Source: Lunularia cruciata
Lineage: Eukaryota > Streptophyta > Marchantiopsida > Lunulariales > Lunulariaceae
Direction of reading: 5' to 3'
Assembly: GCA_948567375.1 (NCBI GenBank)
Contig: OX419759.1
Coordinates: forward strand, 43,242,593 to 43,306,592
Length of the DNA: 64,000 bases
Below are positions 20,647-32,589 of the stretch, piece by piece. The notes beneath the pieces are model-generated. The model ran no database searches and had not been told where the DNA came from. It was given only the letters and a program-made list of their open reading frames with translations. A program made the translations under genes and the position numbers. Each line of letters begins with the position of its first letter. The stretch's first letter is position 1.

Positions 20647-23600
20647 TTAATCCGACTCCTCTCTGGACGTTTCACCGCTAGATAACGGAGTGGGGTCTTC
20701 TATCCCGTCAATACGAAGAATTCTAAGCCTCGTCAGCTCCTGCATTACAGAAACTGAACGGTTACATCCAAGGGAGCTGATGTATAATACAAGTTACAGT
20801 CATGCAATGGAATGCAAAAGCGGTGATATAGAATGCAGTTTTTTAAGTGAGGTGATGTAGATTGCATATTATTGCATGTAAATAGAGCACTGAAATGCAA
20901 TGTAGTTTAGTTGTGGCAGATATTTAACGGAAGGCTAGAGTAAAACGCAGAAGATAGATGACAGATCAAGAAATTGTAAAATGACCCGCAATCAATCTAT
21001 CCACATAATAAGTTTCACGAGTAAATTTGAAGTTAGCTGAGTAATCAGCTTAGCAAGTGGTTACTTCGAGGATAGAGGTTTCGTCCGATTTGGAGGTAGT
21101 TAAATATCAAGAATATCGTTTGATCCCTGCAGTTTACCATTCAAAGGATGCTTTCCCATCGGCATTCCGACCGATTTTCAACCAAGACAAACCGTCGTAG
21201 GGTAGGAACGTTCTACTTGAACAGAATATAACATGGGGTGTCTACTGTGAGTGCCTACTGAGAGTAAGTTGTTTCCTTCTGTTCCGAAGATCTTGATCTC
21301 TATATTTGTGTTAAAAGAGGAGAGAGTAAAGCACATTGCACGACATGAGGTTAGCAGTAGACGTGCTACAGGAGTTCAAACCTCGAACTACTTCTAAAAC
21401 AACTCGAGAAACTTAAAATATACAACTGTGTTAAAAGGTACGGCTTAATTGCTAGAACTTGTAGACACATTGATTTAACAATAACAATACACGTCTGGGA
21501 TTAAAACCTTGAAAAGTAGTATGAACTCGTATTCAGACAACAATAAGTGGAGGTCAAGCTACGAGCAATAATGATCAAGCGGAGTATCTTTCAAATACTG
21601 TGAGAATCCCAGAATTTATAAAGGCATAGGGGGACATGTACTGTGGAAGGTACTTTAAAACCGTGAGTTTGGGTTTGTGTATGGGAGGGTGGTTCCCTTT
21701 GAATTTGGGTTTGTCCGAAAGTGCCATCCACTGTCTAGAGTTGTTGAAAAATGATTGCCATGTTGAACTTTTGGCAGACAGAGAAATGCCAAAGGATTCG
21801 CCCACGGAGGTAATAACCATGTCTCTCTTGAAAGAGAGTTCCAGGTATAATCAGTCGAGAGTTTCGGGAGCGTGCTGCAGTGAAACGTTCACAGCTTCAG
21901 GAGGCAGTCTATTTCTATATATAGAGAATATTGTAGAAAGTAAAGCATTCAGGACTTTTGTACCAACTTTTCCTCGATTTTGACAAAGAATTTGGACAAA
22001 CCATTGTTTACGGCCTGGAGAGTGGACAACTGCGAGGTGAGTTTCACTCGGAATTATAACAGAAGGCTTTCGAAGGATCTGTGTGTACAGCGCATTCGTG
22101 TCTGCCGTCAATACGGGGGAATGGGAGACATCAACGTGTTGTCCATATTTAGAGCAAGCACGAGGAATGTCAAGGATATTGAATACGTTAGGAGGTCCGA
22201 ATCATTTGGCAACGTACATCTAGGTGTGATTGGAAAAAAGTTGGTTGTGGATTCACGATATTTCCATGTCATATGAGGAGGTACCCGGGAAGAATTGAGG
22301 AAGGGCGGTCAGATTCGTCTGACGGTTGGAGAATTTTACATCAATCTGACCTGTTTATCAAAGTAACTTTAAACGATGACTAAAATTGGTTTAAGACTCT
22401 TACTTGACGATGGCCATTGGTCCTCCTGTAATTTTTTCGCCGTTTCTTCTTGAATATGATAACTTTTGCATCAAGAGCCTGTGCATTTGTAGCAAATGGC
22501 ATCAGTTTTGAACGAGTAACGTCTATCTATGCTAATTCTTGTCTATCTACACATTGTATTTGGCTAGTTTAGGAATACTTTCAAAGTAGTCCGGTCTCAC
22601 ATAAACCAACTTCACTCAGCCAAGCTTTCGTACGTAAAAAACCTTAAATTACCCAAGGTAGACTTTAGGAGTATAAATTATGTTCTTACATGCTCTTCGA
22701 CAGCCGCTAATACAGCTGCTTCGGGGATGATGGGTCGGCCAATTATAGTTCGCTTCAGTGATCCCAGCAATAGAACTTTGTTCAAGCATAGCTGCAAGAC
22801 GCCGGGAAGATTAAGCAAAATACGGAGAAACTTGCAGGCAACAATCTTAAAACATTAAATCCTCGATGAAAAACACGAGGCTCCGACTCACAGCAACCGG
22901 AAAGATGTCTGGATACAGGAACTAACACAGACATCATTATTTCTAGATGCAGTAAACACTACTCGTGTGTACACAATGCCCAAGTACTACTAAGCGAGTA
23001 GGTCCTCTGGCAAGCTTTGAGAAGCCCTGCGAATATACGGTAGAAAGTTTGACAGCAAAAAATAACAAAAAACCAGGAGTCGGAAGTGCACCTGGTCATT
23101 TATATCAGCGAACTTCAGCTTCTCTGTGTAAATCATATCGCCCGGTGAAACTTTGAACTGATGAGATCCCACCTGACAGTTCTACCAGCCCGGCTTCAGT
23201 CTTTAACATCCTTGACATTATACAATTATCTCAAAGCACTCATCACAAATGGACCTGTAATCCATGTCTTTGCAGATGCACGATCTCACTCGCTCGTGCA
23301 GAATTATCCGGCAATCTAGATGCATGGGAGTACCTGAACTACAGCGAAGGCAGCTTGACGTTGGATCTTTGTTGATTCATCAGGGACATAAGGACCCATG
23401 ACCTTGTACCCGATCTCAGCTGCATTGTTAAAATCCAACCCTCTGCTGCTTTCTCTACTATCCAAAGCTAAGCTCGAATAGGAAACCGTTCCTGTTCCTC
23501 CCGCTCTAACATTCTCCGACCGATTACGAACTACAAATCCAGAATCAAAAATTCCGGCGGACGAAAACCCCCTCGCAGAAACTGGTGAAATTCCACCATC

Positions 23601-24316
23601 AAGGCATCGCTGCGGGTTGCCATTCCTGAACCCGCCTTTAAAAACAGAGGACAGGAATCCGCCTAACAATTGCGATCCGGATTGCTCATTCGCAGTAGAG
23701 GAAATTCTTTCTGTAAACGGAAACAACACACATTCAGCATTTTTTTCTTCTCGAAGCTGCAAACATTAGAATGGCAGTCACAATTGTCCAAAACCAACTT
23801 CGACCATCAATTCTCATATTTCCGCTCAAGAAGCGCCTTAAAGGACAAAAGAGAACAGCTTTGAGACCACACGGAAGTAAGTGTAGACTAGTTGTGAAAC
23901 GACCGGTAAATATTCCGGGTACATTGCCAGCTCAAGCTTTGGGCAAGAGATTTCAAGCAGACTTTATGGAAAGCCAGGCATTCTAAACCTGCCAAACAGA
24001 AACATTGAAGGACAAATCTAAAGCTCTTAAGCTAATCTAAAGATTTTTCCGCTCTTTACTACACAACGAATCAACAACAACACATCGAATTTCCTCAAGA
24101 CACAAAATGCGGTTCGATCTAAACCGTCTTACAACTGAGATCAAGACAAAAAATTTTAACAGATCTTAATCGCTAGAACAGACGACGATGAGACAACAAA
24201 GGCTTACCAGTCGACAGTGATCCAACCGCGGCGAAGGAAAGAGCAGGGTGCGTTGGAGCTGCGCACCGTACCCTAAGGGCACCGACTGCTTGAGAGAAAA
24301 ACTGCCTAATCGCCAT
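20647..24316 (-). CDS. RPL21M: Mitochondrial large-subunit ribosomal protein bL21m, six exons, intact
   Basis: Exons (minus strand): 24316-24208, 23710-23334, 23172-23092, 22791-22690, 22478-22404, 20739-20647. All have GT..AG introns, phases agree, and 837 nt give 278 aa. Exon 1 encodes an Arg/Ala/Ser-rich, acid-free presequence (MAIRQFFSQAVGALRVRC), as in mitochondrial targeting. The bL21 domain starts near residue 145 (EIGYKVMGPY) and runs through FAVVQ, GSHQFKVSPGD, LNKVLLLGS, IIGRPIIPEAAV, VIIFKKKRRKNYRRT and GHRQELTRLRI. That is the whole rRNA-binding core with its basic C-terminal block. Length is close to the Arabidopsis protein NFD1/RPL21M (about 270 aa). Introns are 497, 161, 300, 211 and 1664 bp. 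It should act in mitochondrial translation. No frame damage is seen, so I consider this a working gene. The ATG at 24316 is the start that supplies the presequence. Confidence 0.95.
20740..22403 (-). other. Intron 5 of bL21m, with unexplained open frames
   Basis: This 1664-bp intron is the longest of the gene. Between about 21575 and 22276 it has unusually long open frames on both strands: plus 21636-21983 and 21980-22276, and minus 22111-21851 continuing after one stop to 21575. A TATA-like CTATATATAGAG lies at about 21913. No domain is recognised and no transposon match is seen elsewhere in the window. It may be a relic of an older insertion or a nested transcription unit. Confidence 0.4.
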
Positions 24317-24720
24317 CCTGCCTCGAACGATTCCGTGTTTCCTTCTCAGTGTTCCACCATCCTAGCTCGATCAGTCTCCTATTCTCTCCCCTATTGTCAA
24401 TGAAACCAAAGAGGCAACCCTCAGATTACCAGAAAACGTAGTGTAAGAAGAAGATGTGTGCCTCGTTCGGGCTCTTTGGTAGTTGAGAGACTCCGTGCTT
24501 CTTCGTTCTTGACCATAAGGGAGTGGAAGAAATGATGGATGGATTCCGTCCGCAGACCCAGTCCGTTGGTGATTACATAACGAGCATGCAATCCATCCGT
24601 AAACCCTTGGCTTTTAGAGGGAAAAAGCGACCACGCATAACACATGAAGAAGGATGGAAAGACCGAAGTGAAAGGCGACCGCGTAGGGAAAATGAAGGAT
24701 GGGAAGACCCCATCAAGATG
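24317..24720 (-). promoter_or_regulatory. 5' leader and promoter region of bL21m
   Basis: About 400 bp lie between the bL21m start codon and the tail of element G. CpG is retained and no clear TATA box is placed 25-35 bp from an obvious start site, which fits a housekeeping promoter. The 121-codon minus-strand frame at 24786-24421 crosses this region but has no recognised domain. The transcription start cannot be read from the sequence. Confidence 0.45.
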
Positions 24721-24840
24721 TACAAGGGAGACCATCAAGCCGTACAAGGGAGAGACAAAAAGGGGTAACATGGGGCTAAGCCCCAATAGAGTCTGTATGA
24801 GAAATCTGCCCTATCGCACCTAAGATATCCGAGCTATGCA
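24700..24840 (-). repeat. 3' tail of element G, with partner at 27690-27840
   Basis: The segment around GTACAAGGGAGA, CCCCAATAGAGTCTGTATGAGAAATC and CGCACCTAAGA matches 27690-27840 in the same orientation, in diverged form. G' also keeps part of it (ACGCTATTGGACTTAGCC, near 18573). It therefore appears to be the 3' untranslated end of the G family. Confidence 0.6.
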
Positions 24841-24949
24841 AGTCGTACGGTCTACACACAACGGGAGCATCCGAAGAAATATCACCTAATGTGATTGCTC
24901 TCTTATGGATTGCACCAGCCACTGCACTCTGTAGAGCAATGGACACACG

Positions 24950-26143
24950 CTATCTAAAATATGCTACAAAGTATGAGAGTGAGAGTGGTACCCCTTGTCG
25001 CCTAACATGATAAGCTGTCGCGCACTCCTTGACAAATGTGTCAAACGCCTTGTCCATCACTCCATATAACTCCTCCAAGGCTAGAGGAACAAAGAAGTGA
25101 CCTTGCTGCATGCCCCTATACTTGGAGACCTTGCGACATGCTGCTGCACTCGCCGCCCATCCAGGGGGATGGGTAATCACTCCCTCCAAAACTATATCCC
25201 GCGTAGGGTCTGTGACCACGACATCCGCTATTGTCACTTGATCATCTTGGACCAAGTATAAGTTTGCACTGACACGTGTTGTCTGCAAAGCATACGAACG
25301 CTCCCTCCAAGCCAAGTATCCACTCTCTCGCGCCATAGCAAACACTATGTCTCTAATGGCATCATGGGTAGCTATCCTCTGTCCTCCAAAAGGACACCGT
25401 GTCATGTGGACCGCCATTGCATCTAGTGTAGAACCACACTCACAAGTGAGTAGTGAAGATGCAAATGGGTGGACCAAACCTAGGCGAAACCTCATCGCTA
25501 TAGAGAAAGTAGCTGGTGCGAGTCCGAAAGCCCTAATGCACGGTCGAGCTAGGATCCACGAGCCTGCATCCTTGCCGGAGCAAGAGCGTAGATGTGCTCT
25601 AGTAGCTTGAGGAATGGACGAGTCAACTAAGAGAAAATGTAGCATATGCTCACACTGTCGCTCCATCAAGGAAGATTGTAAACCTCTAGTCCAATCTGAT
25701 GATAGAGAAGCAAATGGTGGGAAACCCTCTTGTGCTCGTGGGGATAGACTATCTCTTGTCTGCCACAATAATACCTGGAGAGAAAAGGCTCCTCCCTCCA
25801 CTTCTGTCACATAAGTCTCCAAAACCGGCCTATTAGCAACCACAAAATGAGAGGAAAGTAGGGGTGCCGAGAGAGCCCAACTACCCAAAAATGCTATAGG
25901 TGCAATCTCCTCCATAGAGAGCAAGCCAACCCCACCACATGAGATTGGTATAGCCGTCTGTCTACGTGCCAAATCCCCTGTCACACACTCAAAAGTCCCT
26001 GGTCCAATAATATCACCAAAGACTCCCATAATCCTCCTATCAAATGCTCTCAGACGTGATAGGAAGGACGGTGAGGGGGGAATTGTACGGATGAGGTAGG
26101 ATGGTTGACGAGCAATATTGGAAGAGAGTATACCAAATGCCAC
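24950..26143 (-). pseudogene. Element G C-terminal part: zinc finger and restriction-like endonuclease domain
   Basis: 397 codons open. CECGS and then HMTRCP give a C-x-C...H-x4-C zinc finger, followed by THDAIRDIVFAMARE. The C-terminal part has TIADVVVTDPTRDI and KVSKYRGMQQ, the Asp...Asp...Lys arrangement of a PD-(D/E)xK restriction-like endonuclease, then FFVPLALEELYG. In RLE-type non-LTR elements such a domain nicks the target DNA to prime reverse transcription. Family naming (Dualen, Utopia, R2-like) is not possible by eye. Confidence 0.65.
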
Positions 26144-27370
26144 CTATGGATCTCCTAGTAATAGAAGGTCATCCACATGGAGAACATCCTCTACAAGGGC
26201 AGCGTCCAAGAAGAGTGTGACAAAATCCTCCGATCCTACTGGCACTCCAAGAACACGAAGTCCATATGTGGATGTGATACACCCCTTTGGAAGCTCAAGG
26301 TGGGGAGGGATACCTAAAGGAGACCATGCCCTACACTTTGACACCTTGACTCTCAAGCCTACTAGATGTAGCTCGGTAGTCAAGTAGTCAAAGGCCTGCC
26401 TAATCTGATCTACAGGGCCTACGATGTGTGTATCATCTGCCAAGGAGGGAAATACACAACCCGGCATGGCCAAAGTAGTAGATAGGAGAGTTCTAAAGTG
26501 AGCCATGGCAAATAAGGGCCCCCCCAAAGGATCTCCCTGACGTGTACCAACAGCGGACTCCAAGACGGTGACTCCCTCCTATGAACCACCATGCTGGTAG
26601 TAAAGAGAAGCAGGAGAGCCATAAAAAGACCGCACAAAAGGAATGAGACTCGCCAAGGATCCACCAGCCTCCCTAAGCTCTCTAAAGATGGATGCACGTG
26701 AGACGCTATTAAAAGCATTTTCAACATCCACCTGTAGGACGACCCACTCCGGATGGATATCTAGGAGTGCTCTAATGCCTAGAGATATAGCCTCACATCC
26801 TCCAAGTGTAGCTACTCCAAACTGATGTGGACTAAGGTGTTGTCAAAAGTGAGAACGATGCTGAAGGACAATGGTACGACTGACCAAATGCAAAAAGATC
26901 TCTCCAATAGCAATCGGTCTAATGCCTCCCATATCCTTCTCCATCACGAGAAGTCGACTAGCACCTAACACCCGACTAACAAACATAGGAATGTCTCCTC
27001 TCGCTACTGCTGCAGCCACCTGAAACAACTCGGAAAAACCACTAGAAGGATCATTTGCCTGGAAGTAATCTCTAAGGTGCTCATAAACCATCCCTGACAA
27101 GCCTCTTGAGGAAAAGCGAGGGGTAGTGCACAATGCTTGTGCAAATAGCGACCTATCAAGACATAAAGGCTGCTCAGGCTGATAATCTAAGACCTCTAGT
27201 GGTAGTCCCTCTACTGCTATCGGATGCAATGAGCGTAGGGAAGAGATGGTCTCATCAATAGGACTTGTTATAGACAAAGGGTGTAGCGCTCGTGCTACTC
27301 TACTAAACTCTCCCGCCTGACCCAATGTCCTACATCGTCGTAATCGAGTGGAATCTGTGGTATCTTGTGA
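26144..27370 (-). pseudogene. Element G reverse transcriptase
   Basis: The frame includes SSRGLSGMVYEHLRDYF, ASRLLVMEKDMGGIRPIAIG, then (after a TGA) FGVATLGGCEAISLGI and VVLQVDVENAFNSVSR, then (after a TAG) ESAVGTRQGDPLGGPLF and SLADDTHIVG. The usual F/YADD box reads LADD. About 410 codons with two internal stops. The frame at 26727-26419 in another phase is a shadow. Confidence 0.75.
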
Positions 27371-27689
27371 CGATGTCTATCTCCTAATTTCCTAAACTAA
27401 ATTCCCATGGAACTTAATCATGAAAACCAAGAGATTAGAAATGAAAATTCCCAACCCATCACTCTCACTGTATAATGATCACTCTAAACCCTAAAAAAAA
27501 CTAAAAATCTTCATAACTTTCTACTCCATTCTCCATAGTTTTCAATCTAGGTGCCAATGGAACCGAAATTGAAAAACAAAGAGAATAGACTATTCACTTG
27601 AATGCTACATGCTAGAGAGCTCTCAGAAATTATAGAAATTATCTCACGTCTCTCCCTCTCCTCTCCCGTCTCCACACTCTCCCTGCAAC
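27371..27689. other. No gene seen
   Basis: Sequence between the truncated start of element G and the second G-tail copy. Frequent stops; nothing recognised. Confidence 0.4.
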
Positions 27690-27840
27690 TCCTCGTCAAG
27701 AAGTACAAGGGAGAAACTAAAAAAGTAAAATGGTACTAGTTCCAATAGAATCTATATAAGAAATCTTCCTTACTGCACCTAAGAACACACGAAGAAGAAG
27801 AATGAAAACCCATCAAGTCGTCCAAGGGAGAGACAAAGCC
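27690..27840 (-). repeat. Second G-family 3' tail fragment
   Basis: Matches 24700-24840 in the same orientation, including AAGTACAAGGGAGA, CCAATAGAATCTATATAAG and GCACCTAAGAAC. It suggests an older G-family copy lying upstream whose body is missing, or a tail left by rearrangement. Confidence 0.55.
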
Positions 27841-29380
27841 TTTTAGTACATTCTAGTTGTAGTGGGCCAGAACCTTACGACTAATGGAACAAAAAGGGTT
27901 AACGCCAACTTAACGGGATTAGTTCCTAACCCGCATAGTACTATTTTACTTCTCGGTGTTTTCACCTCGTACAGCTTGAAGGTTTTCTCCCTCTGTTTTA
28001 CTCTCTTGTTTCGTCAAATTTAATTAATATGTAGCTGTTTTAAAGAATTTATAGAGCAATTTAAATAATACTTAGACTCAAAGCACCGATAAGGCTTAAA
28101 GCAACTTAAAATTCATAATGGGAAAGGGATGGTAGTTTCAAATTGACCCACTGAATTCAAAGTGAAAATCTTTAGTCTCAAGGATTTTCAGGTTCTCAAC
28201 TTTCTTTTTGAGTTATTTAGATTGAATCAAATCTAGCTTGTTAAATCTATAAACAAGGTAAATATCGACAAATACTATACAACTATGATACAAATTCATG
28301 GTGAAAAAAATCTTGACTAAACACATCTAACCCAATAAAAAAAATATATCTCTGTTATTTAGAAACAATTATGATGACTAAAATTTATATAAAATGTTAT
28401 AACATTAGTAGAAATTAATATATACTTGTAAGAATGATTCTATGACGATCATATTCAAATTAGTTTTATGATTATATATGTTGTACTATTAAGTCTTAAT
28501 TTATTATGAATATTTAAATTCTTGAAAGTATAAGAAAGTAATGGTCTATTAATATAGAGATATATCTCTAGCTTAGAATTATGTGTTCTAACTTGATTTT
28601 GGTAATAGTGTTATGCTATATAGATAAGTATTAAATAATTAATATAAAGATAAATCTGTAATCAATTATTCATGAAGAAAATCATTAAAATGTACAAGAT
28701 TTATTATAATTCTCAAATAATTATACAATAGCCATGTTCAATTAAAAACTACAAACTTTTTATAATGTTATAAAATTATATTATGGAGTTACTTTATAAT
28801 TTCAGAAATTCATATGAGAAGCTGATACTTATATAAAATTTTAATTAGATTTTAGTATAGAAATAATATTGCATTAAATCCATAGAAATATATTGATTAG
28901 CGTTTAAGTGGTGGATTCTTTCCATATATATGGATGCAACTAGTATAGAACTTTGAGAAAATCATCTTTAATACTTGTAAACTGCTAGAAGTAACATCAA
29001 TATCAAACTAAAAATATAAATGAAACAAGAACTACTGATTTGGTGATCTTATTAATAATATATTGTGGTGACACATCATTGCCTCAAGAGAGTAGAATTT
29101 CTTTTTTTTAAATTTTGTAGTATAATAGTTGATAATTTAGTAGTTTGGTGACTAAAACAAAGGATTGTTCATCAACCTTGTAATATGCCTAATACGATAT
29201 CTTTTGCCATATGTGCCTATGACTTGGAGGACAAGGTATCTGACCACTCTTACAACAAGGCAACCTACGAGGATGAAGATCCTCATACTCATTACAACAG
29301 TCATACATCATGTTATTGTAACCATAGTCCTTTGATGATAGTTTATAACCTTATGACCTTTGTCACTATGGACCTCATTG
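27841..29380. other. AT-rich intergenic sequence
   Basis: Very AT-rich with stops in every frame. The frame at 29185-29400 has no recognised domain. No LTR or RT remains seen. Confidence 0.5.
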
Positions 29381-31915
29381 TCTTTGTAAGTATGAGTTGA
29401 AAGATAACACAAAGTCAAGAATTCCAAGGACTGCTATGAATTCTTGCAGATGAGGGACATGAGTATGAGTTTGCAAGTGGTATGTTGATTGTCACATGTT
29501 TATGCAGCCAAGTGTCAATGCAAACATTCAAGCAACATGACTGCACCACCAAAGAATAGAAATCTGGACCATTTGCCTTGATTGAAACACTTTCATGCTA
29601 AATATGTGACTTTACACCAGCTGACTCAACCACAAAGTATCAAAACGGTATACCCCGAGTCTAAAATGAAGATTTGCACTACATTGCAAAACTTTTTGTA
29701 GATCACTTTTTGAAAATTCTCTTTTATTGTCACCTTGTTTTTGCAAGAGCTCAATTTTGACAATAGTGCATTTTGAGAATCTCTGTGAGAGGATGGTTTT
29801 GGCAATGTAATTCTCCATCTTAATGCATAGCAGACAAGTGTATCCATGGCGCAAAACAAGAGAGGCAAGAGGAAACATCAAGAACTCTCCAAGATCAATA
29901 GCAAGATGCAAAACATCTCTCAATGGGGACTGCACCAACGAGCCAAGTACATTCAAAGTAGAAAGATAGAATTCCTATTATGAGATTTGAACATCTCAAA
30001 TCGTTCCATGCTAGAAGAGATTTGTAATAATTATGATTTGAGCAATAAATTCATGAGAGGAAATCCTACAATCTGGACAAAAGATGACTGCCAATGGGTT
30101 TTTGGACACAAAACCTCCTTGTTCTTTCAAACTGTCATCTTAGTCTATAACTCAAAGTCAAGATAGATGACTTGTTTGAAGAGGTAAAAAAAACTAATGT
30201 CTATTGCATAGACTTCCTCAATGATTCTGTCTGCCAAGTTGAACATAAACTAGCATGAAGTTGTTCAAGTCCAAACAAGCAACTTATTTAAACTTGAACC
30301 AAGCCATCTTCTTTCAACTTCTCCACAAGAGAAAAATAGTGAATTGGGCACAACTATTTTGTAATAGAGTTAGTTGAAGAAATGAAGAAGCAAGGAGACG
30401 CCATGATTGTCTTACCACTTGTGCTTCACTTTTACATCAATATGGACCTCCTTACTAAAGAGGAAACAAAGAAGTATCCAAGTCATTTTCAGTGTCCCTA
30501 CTACTTCTTTTCATACCTTGATGCCCTAAAGGAGATAGAAAAATATGAGGAAGTTGAAAGAAAATATTCAAGTACAAGGAAGTTCACCAAAGTAGAAAAA
30601 TTATACAACACAACAAATGTTTGTAAGAAGGTTACTATCACACAATCCAAGACCAAGGCATCTAAGAAGTAGAAACCAACCATCCAAATAATAGACATGT
30701 CTTCATGATAAAGTGAAAGCTAAGGAGAAAACAAGGGCAACAAGGGCAATGACAAGAATACAGACAAGGTAGGAAACTTGAGTTCATAAACCACATCCAA
30801 ACACAAGAGGGTGCTTTGGTGCCCAAGGACGGATCAAAGAGTGATTATTTGTTCACTCATATTTTGTTGCTTTTGATTAGAGATGAGGTGAATGTTGAAG
30901 ATCTGAACAATAAAGCATACTCATTTTGGATGACATTTGAAAGCAAGGATCTGAGTAAGTCTCTAGCCAAGTAGGAAAAAATGGGAAAGCTTACAAGGAA
31001 GCCCCTCTTTCCAACTTGAGAAAGAAATCAAATGAAGTAGCAATAGTCTCAAACTTACTTTTAGATGCCTTGGATAACAAAGCCAAGTTTTCTCAAAAAG
31101 AGCTTGACAAGACTTATAATGAACAAGATTTTATTAAAAAAAATGATCTAGATAAGGAACTACCCATAGGAGCAAAATTCCTCAAGATGAAGGAGGAAGA
31201 GTCCATTGGAGAACAACTACTCACTAGAAACAATGCAATAAAGACTTTGTCATAGCTTACTTGATGTTCCCTTAGGCATATTTTCTTTTTTGTTGTTTAA
31301 CCCAAATAAGTGCATCATGTTGAGTAGGATGATGTTTGAAGGTATAAAGTATGGCTTATACCTCAGTTGCCACAAATTTCATAAAGAGTCACAAAGGAAA
31401 GGAGAGCGGATGTTCAAACAAACGTACCATGAACAAAGGTACCATGAATACTAGTGTGGGATGACATGGTGGGAACCACTATCAATAAGAAACAGATCAA
31501 CTTCTTGTTTAACAAGGAACTAACATGTAGGATGAAGAACCAGTTTTAGTCTCCATTAGTCCTTATGCCACTTCACACATGTGTGGACCATGATGCTTCA
31601 CCAAACATGCCCACCGAAACCTCAAACGGATCAATTGAAATGTATAAATGCAACACCTCAAGAGGGAGTAAAGTTTGAATCAATTATCTTGATGCTCTAT
31701 TAATTTGTGGAGTGTTTGAAGTTGTGCAGGTGGGAAATGAGAAGAGCTTAGAACCTTTGACCAATTTGAGAAATTACCGGAGTGGGTGATTGAGATTGAG
31801 AGCAAAAAGTGAAGATTGTAATTGAGTTGCACTATTCTATTACAATATCTCTCCCAAAGAAGAAGTTTGGTGTTGTGATACGGTCACCCCAATGTAGAGA
31901 AGAGAACACACTACT
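29380..31915 (+). pseudogene. H region, part 1: unidentified repeat-borne coding sequence
   Basis: Several frame-shifted open pieces are visible: around 29850-30110 (ISQWGLHQRAKYIQS, IWTKDDCQWVFGH), 30382-30672 (LHFYINMDLLTKEE, then Lys/Glu-rich) and 31016-31255 (Lys/Glu-rich). They look like a charged, partly helical protein rather than RT. The region is cut at 31915 by element A and continues at 37476. I do not recognise the protein; the fragments suggest a dispersed family of unknown function. Confidence 0.4.
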
Positions 31916-32338
31916 TGTAACAATATGGAGTTTAGCAATGTAGTTAGTAAGGCTAACAAAGTAGAGAATAAGCCAAATTAGCCTAGAATATTCTAGAAGC
32001 ATCTAGGAAGCTTCTTAGGAAGCTTTCTAACTAGTTAACTTGCGCCCCAATCAAGTAGCTTCTAGAAGGAAGCTTCTAGAAGCTTCTAACTAGCTTAGCT
32101 TGCATGCCAAATAGATGACTTCTAGAAGGAAGCTTCTTGAGAAGCTTCTTAGTTACTTGGCTTGCACTCTAAGAAAGTGACTTGAGAAAACTTCTTGAGA
32201 AGCTTCTCAAGGGCTTTGTATGCTACCTATAAATACCAAAGCCAAAGCTCATGCTAGGCATTTGAAGTTTTCCTTCATTCAAGTGTCCCAATGTGAGTTC
32301 CATTCTCCTATTTCTCTCCTCGGTCTTGGTCTTTTACA
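31916..32338 (+). repeat. 5' LTR of element A, rich in heat-shock-element motifs
   Basis: 423 bp, TGTAACAATATGG to CTTTTACA. A perfect three-unit site GAATATTCTAGAA lies at 31986-31998 and a perfect four-unit site GAAGCTTCTAGAAGCTTC at 32069-32086. Further TTCnnGAA and GAAnnTTC pairs occur around 32120-32150 and 32190-32210. A TATA-like CTATAAATACC is at about 32226. The order of HSE clusters upstream of TATA is that of a heat-inducible promoter. Confidence 0.92.
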
Positions 32339-32339
32339 T

Positions 32340-32351
32340 TGGTATCAGAGC
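32340..32351 (+). other. Primer binding site of element A (initiator tRNA-Met)
   Basis: TGGTATCAGAGC directly follows the 5' LTR after one T. It is complementary to the 3' end of plant initiator tRNA-Met, the usual primer of chromoviruses. Confidence 0.92.
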
Positions 32352-32589
32352 AAGAATGGGATGGATGGAATTTATGGACCACCAAATCCACTTCTGCCAA
32401 ACCATTAGGATTTTCATGTCTAGATATTACCCAAGCATCATTTCACACAATTCATCACCTCGTGCTTTGGGTAGGATTTTCTACATATGATCATTGTGTC
32501 TAAGGAACCCTTGATACTTCCGGTTGTAACTTATGGAGAACGGTGGACATGTTGCATCTATGTGCTAATCAATTAGATAAATTAGGAGT

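Larger units (their letters stand above)
24830..27370 (-). mobile_element. Element G: 5'-truncated RLE-type non-LTR retrotransposon, one near-intact frame
   Basis: A single minus-strand frame runs from about 27370 to 24950, interrupted by only three in-frame stops (TGA near 26844, TAG near 26580, TAG near 26145). RT motifs: RPIAIGEIF, ATLGGCEAIS, VDVENAFNS, GTRQGDPLG, and LADDTH with the catalytic Asp pair at 26437-26432. A Cys-Cys-His-Cys finger and an endonuclease domain follow. The 5' end stops abruptly inside the coding region, as in truncated LINE insertions. No poly(A) tail or target duplication is identified. CpG dinucleotides are still frequent, so this copy is much younger than the gypsy elements. 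Confidence 0.8.

Noticed and set aside
22990..23172. Separate 60-codon minus-strand gene
   Set aside because: Its first 27 codons are exon 3 of bL21m; the rest is intron 3 read through.
24421..24786. 121-codon minus-strand gene upstream of bL21m
   Set aside because: It runs from the G-family tail into the bL21m promoter region and has no recognised domain.
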